Origin: Schumannella soli
GTDB taxonomy: Bacteria > Actinomycetota > Actinomycetes > Actinomycetales > Microbacteriaceae
Length of the DNA: 64,000 bases
Assembly (NCBI RefSeq): GCF_006517435.1
Contig: NZ_VHQG01000002.1
Location: forward strand, 1,320,799 to 1,384,798
Direction of reading: 5' to 3'
Shown here: positions 51,829 through 60,031 of the stretch, piece by piece
Layout: each line of letters starts with the position of its first letter
How positions within the stretch are numbered: the first letter of the stretch is position 1
Made by a program: the position numbers and the translations under genes
Notes under the pieces: generated by a model
Told to the model about the DNA's origin: nothing
Databases searched by the model: none
What the model saw: only the letters and a program-made list of their open reading frames with translations

Positions 51829-51834
51829 AGTCTA
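51829..51834 (-). promoter_or_regulatory. -10 element of the his operon, overlapping a stop codon
   Basis: TAGACT on the minus strand, 6 nt before the hisC GTG; its TAG is also the stop of the upstream 117-residue gene. Confidence 0.5.
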
Positions 51835-52185
51835 GAGCGGCCGCGAGGTGCGCTCCGGCGGACTGACGGGGTGTGACGGCGAGACGGGCGAGCCGGTCTC
51901 GTGCGCCGGCGCGGCGCGTGATCCGGCGAGCAGTCCGAGGAACTCGTGCACCTGCTCTGCGGGGATCTCGCACGGCTTGAGCAGCACGCCGGCCTCGGTG
52001 CGCCAGATGTTGGCGCTGAGATGGCCGCGGCCGCCGAGTCGCTCCGCCGTGAGGGTCGTGGCACGTCCGCCGGCGTGGTCCGCGCGGATGACACCCCACG
52101 GCTCCCCCGCGATCTGCCGGCGCGACCAGCCGAGCGGCAGGGAGTCGAGCGCGGCGAGTTCGCCCGCATCCAGATCGTCGATCAC
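51832..52185 (-). CDS. Conserved-looking protein of unknown function upstream of hisC
   Basis: 117 residues, family not recognised. It begins VIDDLDAGELAALDSLPLGW and contains RRQIAGEPWGVIRADHAGGR and LLKPCEIPAEQVHEFLGLLAG, followed by a disordered Pro/Ser C terminus. No membrane segment or signal. GTG start. The stop codon is shared with the hisC -10 hexamer. Confidence 0.6.
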   Translation of the reverse strand: MIDDLDAGELAALDSLPLGWSRRQIAGEPWGVIRADHAGGRATTLTAERLGGRGHLSANIWRTEAGVLLKPCEIPAEQVHEFLGLLAGSRAAPAHETGSPVSPSHPVSPPERTSRPL

Positions 52186-52203
52186 GCGGCCACAGTAAAG
52201 GGT

Positions 52204-52241
52204 CGGGCCCGCGCTCCGTCGGGGGAACGGAGGCGGGCCCG
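52204..52241 (-). terminator. Terminator of the LysM gene
   Basis: CGGGCCCGC/GCGGGCCCG outer stem with an inner CTCCGT/ACGGAG stem and a 7-nt loop, 37 bp past the LysM stop. Confidence 0.75.
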
Positions 52242-52278
52242 GAGAGGTCGACCGCGAGGGGATGCGGCGACCACGCGA

Positions 52279-52623
52279 TCAGCTGCTGTACTGCGTCGGG
52301 ATCGCGAGCTGCTGGTTCGGAGCGATGCTGGCCGAGCCGAGCTGGTTGAGCTTGATGATGTCGGCGACGACGTCGCGCGGGTCGCTCTGGGGGGCGATGC
52401 GCTCGGCGATGCTCCACAGCGTGTCACCCGCCTGGACGCGCACGTGCTCGAACGTTGTCGACGAGCTGGACGACGTCGCGACCGCGTCGCCGCCGCCGAG
52501 CACGAACGCCCCGACGCCGAGCACGAGCGGGATCGCGACGAGGACCGAGAGCACGACCTGACCGCGACGCGTGATGCGCAGGCGGGGCGCCGCGGCGGAC
52601 GGGGCGAGGGAGATGGTGCTCAT
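52279..52623 (-). CDS. SOS-linked LysM protein (YneA/ChiZ-like position)
   Basis: 114 residues: a short cytoplasmic start, one membrane helix (about 22-44, VVLSVLVAIPLVLGVGAFVL), a Ser-rich linker and one LysM domain (about 60-112) with VRVQAGDTLWSIAERIAPQSD and KLNQLGSASIAPNQQLAIP. Divergent from lexA with two SOS boxes between, as for mycobacterial Rv2719c and functionally like the Bacillus YneA division inhibitor. It probably delays division after DNA damage. ATG with AGGAGG upstream. Confidence 0.85.
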   Translation of the reverse strand: MSTISLAPSAAAPRLRITRRGQVVLSVLVAIPLVLGVGAFVLGGGDAVATSSSSSTTFEHVRVQAGDTLWSIAERIAPQSDPRDVVADIIKLNQLGSASIAPNQQLAIPTQYSS

Positions 52624-52709
52624 GGTGACCTCCTGAGTCTGGACAGCTTCGCGGCCGGCGCTCGGCCGGGAGAGCCGACTGCGAAGCTGTGTTCCGAACA
52701 TATCTTCTA

Positions 52710-52725
52710 TCGAACACATGTTCAA
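52710..52725. promoter_or_regulatory. SOS (LexA) box 1
   Basis: TCGAACACATGTTCAA; one arm base off the actinobacterial palindrome TCGAAC-N4-GTTCGA. 87 bp from the LysM start. Confidence 0.85.
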
Positions 52726-52774
52726 GCGAATCGTCGGTTTCGGTCTGATAACAGCCCCGGATGCGGCGACACGC

Positions 52775-52790
52775 TCGAACAGATGTTTGA
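52775..52790. promoter_or_regulatory. SOS (LexA) box 2
   Basis: TCGAACAGATGTTTGA; again one arm base off consensus and 65 bp from box 1. It lies nearer lexA. A weaker half-site (CCGAACATATCTTC) is at 52694-52707. Confidence 0.85.
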
Positions 52791-52916
52791 GCAGACCTTT
52801 CGAACCGGATACAGTTCCGAATGTCTGGAGACAGCATCTCGACGACCACCGACATTCGCCGGTACAGGGCGTCGCGAAGCCCGGAACACGAGCAGCGAGC
52901 AGCGAGAGGACCGCCC

Positions 52917-53594
52917 ATGAGCGACGCCACCGACCGAGGCGCCAGCGGCGGCACCCGCCGGCGCAAGAGCCTGAGCGAGAAGCAGCTCGCCATCCTCGAG
53001 TTCATCTCCCAGCAGGTCGCCACGCGGGGCTATCCGCCGAGCATGCGCGAGATCGGCGACGCCGTCGGGCTGGCCTCGCTCTCGAGCGTGACCCACCAGC
53101 TCAACCAGCTCGAGCTCAGCGGCTACCTGCGTCGCGACCCGAATCGCCCGCGCGCCCTCGAGGTGCTGATCGACCTGCCGTCGACGTCGTCGGCGGTCGA
53201 GTCCGCACCCACGGTCGGCGACGCCGCGATGGTCCCGCTCGTCGGCCGCATCGCCGCCGGCATCCCGATCACCGCCGACCAGCAGGTCGATGAGGTGTTC
53301 CCGCTCCCCCGCCAGCTCGTCGGCAAGGGCGACCTCTTCATGCTCAAGGTGGTGGGCGAGTCGATGATCGACGCGGCAATCTGCGACGGCGACTGGGTCG
53401 TGGTGCGCACGCAGAACACGGCCGAGAACGGCGAGATCGTCGCGGCTATGCTCGACGGCGAAGCGACCGTCAAGGTCTTCCGGCAGCGCGACGGCCACAC
53501 CTGGCTGCTGCCGCGCAACTCGGCCTTCGAGCCGATCCTGGGCGATCAGGCCGAGGTGCTGGGCAAGGTCGTGGCGGTGCTGCGCGCCGTCTGA
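52917..53594 (+). CDS. lexA: LexA repressor/protease
   Basis: 225 residues. N-terminal winged helix with [45 protein letters not shown]; the self-cleavage site is Ala114-Gly115 (RIAAGIPI), the nucleophile Ser149 in GESMIDAAI and general base Lys186 in ATVKVF. ATG 52917 is preceded by GAGAGGA. It should repress itself and the LysM gene through the two boxes upstream. Confidence 0.97.
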   Translation: MSDATDRGASGGTRRRKSLSEKQLAILEFISQQVATRGYPPSMREIGDAVGLASLSSVTHQLNQLELSGYLRRDPNRPRALEVLIDLPSTSSAVESAPTVGDAAMVPLVGRIAAGIPITADQQVDEVFPLPRQLVGKGDLFMLKVVGESMIDAAICDGDWVVVRTQNTAENGEIVAAMLDGEATVKVFRQRDGHTWLLPRNSAFEPILGDQAEVLGKVVAVLRAV

Positions 53595-53603
53595 CGCGCG
53601 AGG

Positions 53604-54569
53604 TCACTCCGCGTCGACGTCCTGCTCGCCGTCGAGCAGAGGGATGCCGAACTCCGCGACGACGGAACGCAGCTCCCGCAGATAGCGCTGGGCCTGCTCG
53701 GTCAGCGGGATCGCGGAGTGCTCGATCCATCCGATCTCGATGCGATCGTCGACGTCGAGCGGGATGGCGACGATCTCGGGGTTCAGGTCGTCGCTGATGA
53801 TGCCCGTCGAGATCGTGTAGCCGTCGAGTCCGATCATGAGGTTGAAGATCGTCGCCCGATCGGAGACGCGGATCTCCTGCCGGCTCGAGAGCGTCGAGAG
53901 GATCTCCTCGGCGAGGTAGAACGAGTTGTTCGCGGCCTGATCGAAGGTCAGACGCGGCAGGTCAGCCAGGTCGGCGAGCGCGACCCGCTCGCGAGGGACG
54001 AGCGGATTCGTGCGGGAGACGAAGATGTGGGGTTCGGCGATGAAGAGCGGTCGGAACACCAGCCCCGAGTCGCGGAGCAGCTTGTCGATCACCTTGCGGT
54101 TGAAGTCGTTCCGGTAGAGGATCCCCACCTCGCTGCGCAGCGCGCGGACGTCGTCGATGATGTCCCAGGTGCGGGTCTCGCGCAGCGAGAACTCGTACTC
54201 GTCGGCATCGCTCGCGCGCACCATCCGCACGAAGGCGTCGACCGCGAAGGAGTAGTGCTGCGTCGAGATCCCGAGCAGACGCCGCGACGGCGGACGACCG
54301 AGGTAGCGGTGCTCGAGGAGGACCACCTGCTCGACGACCTGCCGCGCGTATCCCAGGAACTCGGTTCCATCGGCGGTGAGCGAGACGCCGCGGGCCGAGC
54401 GGATGAGCAGGGTGCGGCCGACGCGCGCCTCGAGATCCTTCATCGCCGCCGACATCGTGGGCTGCGCGACGAACAGCTGATCGGCGGCTGCGCTGATCGA
54501 TCCCTCCGCGGCGACCTCGACGAAGTACTGGAGCTGCTGGAGCGAGATGCGGCTGGAATCGCGTGCCAT
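53604..54569 (-). CDS. LysR-family regulator divergent from mesX-mesD
   Basis: 321 residues. The HTH is at the N terminus (ISLQQLQYFVEVAAEGSISAAADQLFVAQPTMSAAMKDLE, typical LysR), followed by the effector domain from about residue 95. ATG with TAGAAT 6 nt upstream. Because the divergent genes make methionine, a MetR-like sensor of homocysteine or sulfur status is plausible, but this is inferred from position. Confidence 0.88.
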   Translation of the reverse strand: MARDSSRISLQQLQYFVEVAAEGSISAAADQLFVAQPTMSAAMKDLEARVGRTLLIRSARGVSLTADGTEFLGYARQVVEQVVLLEHRYLGRPPSRRLLGISTQHYSFAVDAFVRMVRASDADEYEFSLRETRTWDIIDDVRALRSEVGILYRNDFNRKVIDKLLRDSGLVFRPLFIAEPHIFVSRTNPLVPRERVALADLADLPRLTFDQAANNSFYLAEEILSTLSSRQEIRVSDRATIFNLMIGLDGYTISTGIISDDLNPEIVAIPLDVDDRIEIGWIEHSAIPLTEQAQRYLRELRSVVAEFGIPLLDGEQDVDAE

Positions 54570-54575
54570 AGGTTC

Positions 54576-54594
54576 ATTCTATATTTCTGCATAG
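54576..54594. promoter_or_regulatory. LysR promoter -10 and candidate operator
   Basis: The minus-strand -10 TAGAAT (54576-54581) overlaps an imperfect dyad CTATATTTCTGCATAG (54579-54594), A+T-rich and of LysR-box size. Binding there would fit autoregulation and control of mesX. Confidence 0.5.
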
Positions 54595-54612
54595 TCAGAG
54601 CGAGTTACCCGA

Positions 54613-54664
54613 TGCCCGCCGATTGCGGGCACGATTCAGATGGATCTGCTGCCCCGTCAGCAGA
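54613..54664 (+). other. Two hairpins in the mesX leader
   Basis: TGCCCGC/GCGGGCA around CGATT (54613-54631) and TCTGCTG/CAGCAGA around CCCCGT (54645-54664), both between the LysR site and the mesX start. Possible leader regulation. Confidence 0.55.
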
Positions 54665-54689
54665 CCAACCGACCGAGGGATGTTCTCCT

Positions 54690-55676
54690 GTGACTGACGA
54701 GTTCGACTACGCGATCACGACGACGCGCTTCGACGAGCACTACGAGCCCGCGGAGACGTCGCGCGTGACGACGAACTTCGCGAATCTGGCGCGCGGCGAG
54801 CATCGCCAGCAGAACCTCCGCAACGCCCTGGGCATGATCGACCGCCGCTTCAACGCCCTCGCCGACTGGGACAACGCGACCGGCGATCGCTACTCGGTCG
54901 AGCTCGAGATCATCTCGGTCGCGCTGAGATTCGCGGACGCGAGCCAGGATCAGGAGTTCCCGCTGATCGAGATCCTCGACGTGCAGATCCTCGACACCAC
55001 GACCGGCGAGCGCCGGCACGGCATCGTCGGCAACAACTTCTCGTCGTACGTGCGGGACTACGACTTCAGCGTGCTCCTCCCCTCGCTCACGGCATCCGGT
55101 GCGCGGCTGCCGGATGACTTCGGCGTGCTTCACGGCAAGCTGTTCGATCACTTCCTCGCGTCGCGCGCCTACCGCGAGCGCTTCTCCGCTCCCCCGGTGA
55201 TCTGCATCAGCGTCTCCACCAGCAAGACCTACCGCCGCACCGACAACCGCCATCCCGTGCTCGGCGTCGAGTACCGCAACGACGACGTCTCGTTGACCGA
55301 CCGGTACTTCGCGAAGATGGGCCTGCGGGCGCGGTTCTTCATGCCGCCGGGGAGCGTGGCGCCGCTCGCGTTCTATCACCGCGGCGATCTGCTGAACGAC
55401 TACACGGATCTGCAGCTGATCGGCACGATCAGCACGATGGAGGCCTTCCAGCAGATCTACCGGCCCGAGATCTACAACGCGAACTCCACCGCCACTGCGA
55501 TCTACCGTCCGAGCCTCGAGCAGCAGGATTACTCGCGCACGCAGGTCTCCTACGACCGCGAGGAGCGGAGCCGGCTCGCGTCGACCCAGGGCAAGTACAC
55601 CGAGGAGCACTTCATGACACCGCACAGGGACGCCCTGGAGCAGTGGGCCGCCACCTACCCGGCGCCGCTCGCATGA
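54690..55676 (+). CDS. mesX: DUF1852 protein, accessory factor of methionine synthase MesD
   Basis: 328 residues of DUF1852. The block ETSRVTTNFANLARGEHRQQ with NLRNALGMIDRRFNALA near the N terminus is diagnostic, and HGIVGNNFSSYVRDYDFSVL and SVSTSKTYRRTDNRHPVLGV follow. Proteins of this family, called MesX in Acinetobacter, are required by the folate-independent, oxygen-requiring methionine synthase MesD. The start GTG is chosen because it matches the family N terminus; upstream in-frame sequence has low-complexity translation. Its stop overlaps mesD by ATGA. Confidence 0.85.
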   Translation: MTDEFDYAITTTRFDEHYEPAETSRVTTNFANLARGEHRQQNLRNALGMIDRRFNALADWDNATGDRYSVELEIISVALRFADASQDQEFPLIEILDVQILDTTTGERRHGIVGNNFSSYVRDYDFSVLLPSLTASGARLPDDFGVLHGKLFDHFLASRAYRERFSAPPVICISVSTSKTYRRTDNRHPVLGVEYRNDDVSLTDRYFAKMGLRARFFMPPGSVAPLAFYHRGDLLNDYTDLQLIGTISTMEAFQQIYRPEIYNANSTATAIYRPSLEQQDYSRTQVSYDREERSRLASTQGKYTEEHFMTPHRDALEQWAATYPAPLA

Positions 55677-56737
55677 CCGGCCGTCAGCCGAGCGACAGCG
55701 CCCGCCGCCTGCTTCCGACCTCGACGGCGGGCAGCCTCCCCAAGCCCGCCTGGCTCGCCGAACCCGAGAAGCTGTGGTCGCCGTGGCAGCTGCACGGGGA
55801 CGCCCTGGCCGAGGGCAAGCAGGATGCGCTGCGCATCTCCGTGCACGAGCAGGAGCAGGCCGGAATCGACATCCTCAGCGATGGCGAGCAGACCCGGCAG
55901 CACTTCGTCACGACCTTCATCGAGCACCTGAGCGGCGTCGACTTCGAGAACCGCGAGACCGTGCGCATCCGTGACCGCTACGACGCGAGCGTGCCGACCG
56001 TCGTCGGCTCCGTCGGCCGTGAGAAGCCCGTCTTCGTCGACGACGCGCGGTTCCTGCGCGCGCAGACCGATCGACCGATCAAGTGGGCGCTGCCCGGGCC
56101 GATGACCATGATCGACACCCTCGCCGACCGGCACTACGGCAGCCGCGAGAAGCTGGCGTGGGAGTTCGCGGGGATCCTCAACGAGGAGGCGAAGGAGCTC
56201 GAGGCGGCCGGAGTCGACATCATCCAGTTCGACGAGCCTTCGTTCAACGTGTTCTTCGACGACGTGCAGGACTGGGGCGTCGCCGCGTTGGAGCGCGCCG
56301 CCGAGGGACTGCGCGCCGAGACGGCCGTGCACATCTGCTACGGCTACGGCATCACCGCGAACACCGACTGGAAGGCCACTCTCGGCGCGGAGTGGCGACA
56401 GTACGAGAAGACCTTCCCGATGATCCGGGAGTCGTCGATCGACATCGTCTCCCTCGAGTGCCAGCACTCGCACGTGCCCATGGATCTCATCGAGCTCATC
56501 CGCGGCAAGAAGGTCATGCTCGGGGCGATCGACGTGGCGAGCACGGCCGTCGAGTCGGCTGACGAGGTCGCCGACGTCCTGCGGAAGGCACTCGAGTTCG
56601 TCGAGCCCGAGCTGTTGATCCCCAGCACGAACTGCGGCATGGCCCCGCTGAGCCGGGAGGTCGCGCAGGGGAAGCTCGCCGCGCTCAGCGCCGGCGCGGA
56701 CATCGTCCGGCGGGAGCTCGCGCCCCGGGCGGGCTGA
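55673..56737 (+). CDS. mesD: Core methionine synthase MesD (MetE C-terminal-like)
   Basis: 354 residues, corresponding only to the catalytic half of cobalamin-independent MetE. The zinc ligands are His220 and Cys222 (AVHICYGYG), Glu262 (VSLECQHSH) and Cys321 (STNCGM); PTSTAGSLPKPAWL is the N-terminal family block. The folate-binding half of MetE is missing, as expected of the MesD family, whose methyl donor is unknown. Translational coupling to mesX supports the assignment over a plain MetE fragment. Confidence 0.85.
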   Translation: MTGRQPSDSARRLLPTSTAGSLPKPAWLAEPEKLWSPWQLHGDALAEGKQDALRISVHEQEQAGIDILSDGEQTRQHFVTTFIEHLSGVDFENRETVRIRDRYDASVPTVVGSVGREKPVFVDDARFLRAQTDRPIKWALPGPMTMIDTLADRHYGSREKLAWEFAGILNEEAKELEAAGVDIIQFDEPSFNVFFDDVQDWGVAALERAAEGLRAETAVHICYGYGITANTDWKATLGAEWRQYEKTFPMIRESSIDIVSLECQHSHVPMDLIELIRGKKVMLGAIDVASTAVESADEVADVLRKALEFVEPELLIPSTNCGMAPLSREVAQGKLAALSAGADIVRRELAPRAG

Positions 56738-56768
56738 GTTCGGACTCGCGCTCAGCGGCGGGGCCGGG

Positions 56769-57626
56769 TCACCCGGGCGTCGTCGCGGAAGTCGTCGCGG
56801 CTGCCGTCGACCGACGTCGGCGCAGCTCGGCGATCCACCAGACCGCCACGACGAGCACGAGCACGGCTGCCCCGGAGCCGATCGTCACGCGCGCGACCGA
56901 GAAGACGAGCGCGGGACTGAACGGCGCGATGCCGGCTGTCATCCCGAGAACCCAGCGGAGGAGACCGCCGACTCCCGCAGCGATCACCGGCGCCGTCAGC
57001 GCGGCGACGCGGATGCCCGTTGAACGCTCACGCGGAACGGCCGGGGAACCCGGAACGGCCGAGGCACCCGGAGCGCCCGCGGCGCCGATGTCCGCGCGAC
57101 GCAGCGCCCGCAGCGCGACGACCGCCAGCACCGCGAGACCCAGCACCGAACTCGCGTGCTGCGCCCACTTGTCGACGGCGAGCGGTCCGACCGGCGCTCC
57201 CCAGGCGGGCCAGAGGGCGGCCAGGCCCTCGGCATGCGTGAACCAGTCCCAGCCGAGATGCGTCAGCACGCCGAGCACGGCCGCGAGCACGGTCAGCGCG
57301 ACGAAGACCGGGACCCCGCCGCGCGTGCGCCGCGCACTGCTGCCGATCGACTCGAACGGGAAGGGCAGGCGGCGTCGGAGCGCGGACGGTGCGAGCGCGA
57401 CGAGAGGCGCGCGCAGCATCCACCACCACAGCGCCAGCGCCGAGAGTGCGAACAGCGGATCGACCGTCACGGCGCCGAGCAGCGAGTGACTCAGCTCGCG
57501 CGGGAACGGCACCGGCGCGAAGTACGGCAGGTCCGGCGCGACGGCGCCCGCCGCGACGGCCGCGACCGGAAGCGGCGACCGCCGCGCGAGCAGGGCGACG
57601 GCGGCGTGACTGGGCGTGAAGGGCAC
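56769..57626 (-). CDS. DUF4184-family membrane protein
   Basis: 285 residues. MPFTPSHAAVALLARRSPLP and AGAVAPDLPYF at the start are the DUF4184 signature (a His and an Asp in the PSH and PDL motifs), with about six membrane helices after it. Related to metal-dependent hydrolase-like YdjM/DUF457 membrane proteins; function unknown. GTG start; CATACT lies 5 nt upstream. Confidence 0.82.
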   Translation of the reverse strand: MPFTPSHAAVALLARRSPLPVAAVAAGAVAPDLPYFAPVPFPRELSHSLLGAVTVDPLFALSALALWWWMLRAPLVALAPSALRRRLPFPFESIGSSARRTRGGVPVFVALTVLAAVLGVLTHLGWDWFTHAEGLAALWPAWGAPVGPLAVDKWAQHASSVLGLAVLAVVALRALRRADIGAAGAPGASAVPGSPAVPRERSTGIRVAALTAPVIAAGVGGLLRWVLGMTAGIAPFSPALVFSVARVTIGSGAAVLVLVVAVWWIAELRRRRSTAAATTSATTPG

Positions 57627-57684
57627 GGCTCAGTATGGGACGCCGCGGCTGAACGCATCGAGCCGCCCGATCGGGCTCGCCGGC

Positions 57685-59244
57685 TCAGACCTGCGCGACC
57701 GGCTCCGCCAGCATCGACTCCAGCTGCCGGGCGACGGGCTCCATCGCCAGGAGCTTGACCCGCGTGCCCTGCTCGACGTACTCGGTGTCGAGGATGCGCG
57801 CGTTCGCGTGCGCGAACGCCACCACCTCGCCCCGGTCGTAGGGCACGAGCAGCTCGAGCTCGACGTCGGGCTGCGGCAGCAGCTGCGCGATGCGCTCCTG
57901 CAGCTCTGCGACGCCCTCGCCGGTGCGGGCCGAGACGAAGATCGACTTCGGCTCGAGCCCGCGCAGCACGATGCGGGCATCCTCGTCGATCAGATCCGCC
58001 TTGTTGAAGACGACGATCTCGGGCAGGTCGCGCGCATCCACCTCGCCGATCACGTCGCGCACCGTCGTCAGCTGCGACGCCGGGTCGGGATGCGCGCCGT
58101 CGACGACGTGCACGATCACATCCGAGTCGCGCACCTCCTCGAGAGTCGAGCGGAACGCCTCCACCAGCTGGTGCGGCAGGTCGCGCACGAAGCCGACCGT
58201 GTCGGCGAGCGTGTACAGACGGCCGTCGGGGGTGCGGGTCTTGCGCACGGTCGGGTCGAGGGTCGCGAACAGCGCGTTCTCGACCAGCACGCCGGCGCGG
58301 GTGATGCGGTTGAGCAGACTCGACTTGCCCGCGTTCGTGTAGCCCGCGATCGCGACGCTCGGCACCGAGAACCGGTCGCGGTTCGCGCGCTTCGCTTCGC
58401 GCGCCGGAGCGAAACCGGCGATCTGGCGGCGCAGCCGCGCCATGCGGGTGTGGATGCGACGACGATCGAGCTCGATCTTCGTCTCACCCGGTCCGCGGCT
58501 TCCCATGCCGTTGCCCGCGCCCACCTGGCCACCGGCCTGGCGGGACATCGAGTCACCCCATCCACGCAGACGCGGAAGCAGGTACTGCAGCTGCGCGAGC
58601 TCGACCTGGGCCTTGCCCTCGCGGCTCTTGGCGTGCTGGCTGAAGATGTCGAGGATGACGGCGGTGCGGTCGATGACCTTCACCTTGACCGCGTCTTCGA
58701 GCGCACGTCGCTGGCTCGGGGCGAGCTCCGCATCCGCCACGACCGTGTCGGCGCCGAGCGACTGCACGATCGCGGCGAGCTCCTCGGCCTTGCCGCGGCC
58801 GATGTAGGTCGCGGGGTCGGGATGCGGACGGCGCTGCAGCAGGCCGTCGAGCACGACGGCGCCGGCGGTCTCGGCGAGCGAGGCGAGCTCGCGCAGCGAG
58901 ACCTCGGCGGTCTCGAGGTTGCTGCCGGAGTAGACCCCGATCAGCACCACGTTCTCGAGGCGCAGCTGGCGGTACTCGACCTCGGTGACGTCTTCGAGCT
59001 CGGTGGAGAGCCCGGCGACGCGGCGCAGCGAGGCGCGAGCCTCGCGATCGAGCTGGTCGCCGTCGCGGTCGTCGTCGTAGTGGTCGTCGGCCTGCAGGCT
59101 CACGGAGCGGGCGCCGAAGCGCGACACCGAAGCCCGGCTCTGCTCTGCGGCGAGCACGCGGTCGATGGCGGAGTCTGTGATGGCGGAGTCCGACGGGCGC
59201 TCGATGGCGTCGTCGCCCCGCTCCAGTTCGTCGTTCTCGGTCAT
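57685..59244 (-). CDS. hflX: Ribosome-associated GTPase HflX
   Basis: 519 residues. N-terminal HflX domain (about 95-250: LAETAGAVVLDGLLQRRPHP, ATYIGRGKAEELAAI) and the linker GQVGAGNGMGSRGPGETKIE, then the GTPase with AIAGYTNAGKSSLLNRITRA, ATLDPTVRK, DTVGFVRDLP and FNKADL. HflX splits stalled or hibernating ribosomes. The first 80 residues are acidic and low complexity. ATG 59244 chosen; a TAGGGT hexamer lies 10 nt upstream. Confidence 0.94.
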   Translation of the reverse strand: MTENDELERGDDAIERPSDSAITDSAIDRVLAAEQSRASVSRFGARSVSLQADDHYDDDRDGDQLDREARASLRRVAGLSTELEDVTEVEYRQLRLENVVLIGVYSGSNLETAEVSLRELASLAETAGAVVLDGLLQRRPHPDPATYIGRGKAEELAAIVQSLGADTVVADAELAPSQRRALEDAVKVKVIDRTAVILDIFSQHAKSREGKAQVELAQLQYLLPRLRGWGDSMSRQAGGQVGAGNGMGSRGPGETKIELDRRRIHTRMARLRRQIAGFAPAREAKRANRDRFSVPSVAIAGYTNAGKSSLLNRITRAGVLVENALFATLDPTVRKTRTPDGRLYTLADTVGFVRDLPHQLVEAFRSTLEEVRDSDVIVHVVDGAHPDPASQLTTVRDVIGEVDARDLPEIVVFNKADLIDEDARIVLRGLEPKSIFVSARTGEGVAELQERIAQLLPQPDVELELLVPYDRGEVVAFAHANARILDTEYVEQGTRVKLLAMEPVARQLESMLAEPVAQV

Positions 59245-59254
59245 GATTCGGTCA

Positions 59255-59281
59255 ACCCTAGTTCCTCGGCTCCGGTAGGTT
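59255..59281. promoter_or_regulatory. Divergent -10 elements for hflX and the RsmC-like gene
   Basis: Minus-strand TAGGGT (59255-59260), 10 nt before hflX, and plus-strand TAGGTT (59276-59281), 6 nt before the methyltransferase ATG. Confidence 0.45.
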
Positions 59282-59287
59282 TCCAGC

Positions 59288-59926
59288 ATGTCCGGCGAGC
59301 ACTACTTCTCCCCCCAGCCGGGGAGCGACTTCGTGCCCCGCACCATCCCCGTGACGCTCGCCGGGCGCCGCGTGGAGGTGACCACCGCCGGGGGCGTCTT
59401 CAGCCCCGACCGGATCGACTCCGGCACCGCGGTTCTGCTGGGTGCTGTGCCCGCTCCCCCGCCCGGCGGCAACCTGCTCGACCTGGGCTGCGGCTGGGGC
59501 CCGGTCGCGCTCAGTCTCGCTCTCGAATCGCCGCGTGCGACCGTGTGGGCGGTCGACGTGAACCAGCGAGCGCTCGACCTGGTGCGGCGCAATGCGGAGT
59601 CGCTCGGACTCGACAACGTCAACGCCGTCACCCCGGATTCTGTTCCCGACGACGTCGTCTTCCGCACCATCTGGTCGAACCCGCCCATCCGCGTCGGCAA
59701 GAACGAGCTGCACGAGCTGCTGCTGCGCTGGATGCCGCGCCTCGATGTCGGCTCCGACGCCTGGCTCGTCGTCGCCAAGCAGCTCGGCGCCGACTCGCTG
59801 CAGCGCTGGCTGCAGGGCGAACTCGGCCGGGACACCGCGGTCATCCGCACCGCGACCAGCAAGGGATACCGCGTGCTGCGCGTGCGCCGTCGCGCCGGCA
59901 CGACGGACGTGCTCGCGCCGGAGTGA
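59288..59926 (+). CDS. Class I SAM methyltransferase, RsmC-like
   Basis: 212 residues. It resembles the C-terminal half of RsmC: GGVFSPDRIDSGTAVLLGAV, motif I LLDLGCGWGPVALSLAL, and the amino-methylase motif TIWSNPPIRVGKNELHELL. The NPP-type motif means methylation of a nucleobase amino group, as for G1207 of 16S rRNA by RsmC. Single-domain forms are common in actinobacteria. Confidence 0.88.
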   Translation: MSGEHYFSPQPGSDFVPRTIPVTLAGRRVEVTTAGGVFSPDRIDSGTAVLLGAVPAPPPGGNLLDLGCGWGPVALSLALESPRATVWAVDVNQRALDLVRRNAESLGLDNVNAVTPDSVPDDVVFRTIWSNPPIRVGKNELHELLLRWMPRLDVGSDAWLVVAKQLGADSLQRWLQGELGRDTAVIRTATSKGYRVLRVRRRAGTTDVLAPE

Positions 59927-60031
59927 GGCGCTTCCTCGCCGGCCGCGAGCTGGACGGCCGCGAGCCGATCGGGCGAGCGCTGGGCGTCCGCGCTCGACCG
60001 CAGCATCGACCGGCGCGCGCCGAAGCGCCTC

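Noticed and set aside
53718-54689. Long plus-strand frame extending mesX upstream
   Set aside because: It runs antisense through the LysR gene; the DUF1852 homology begins at the GTG at 54690.
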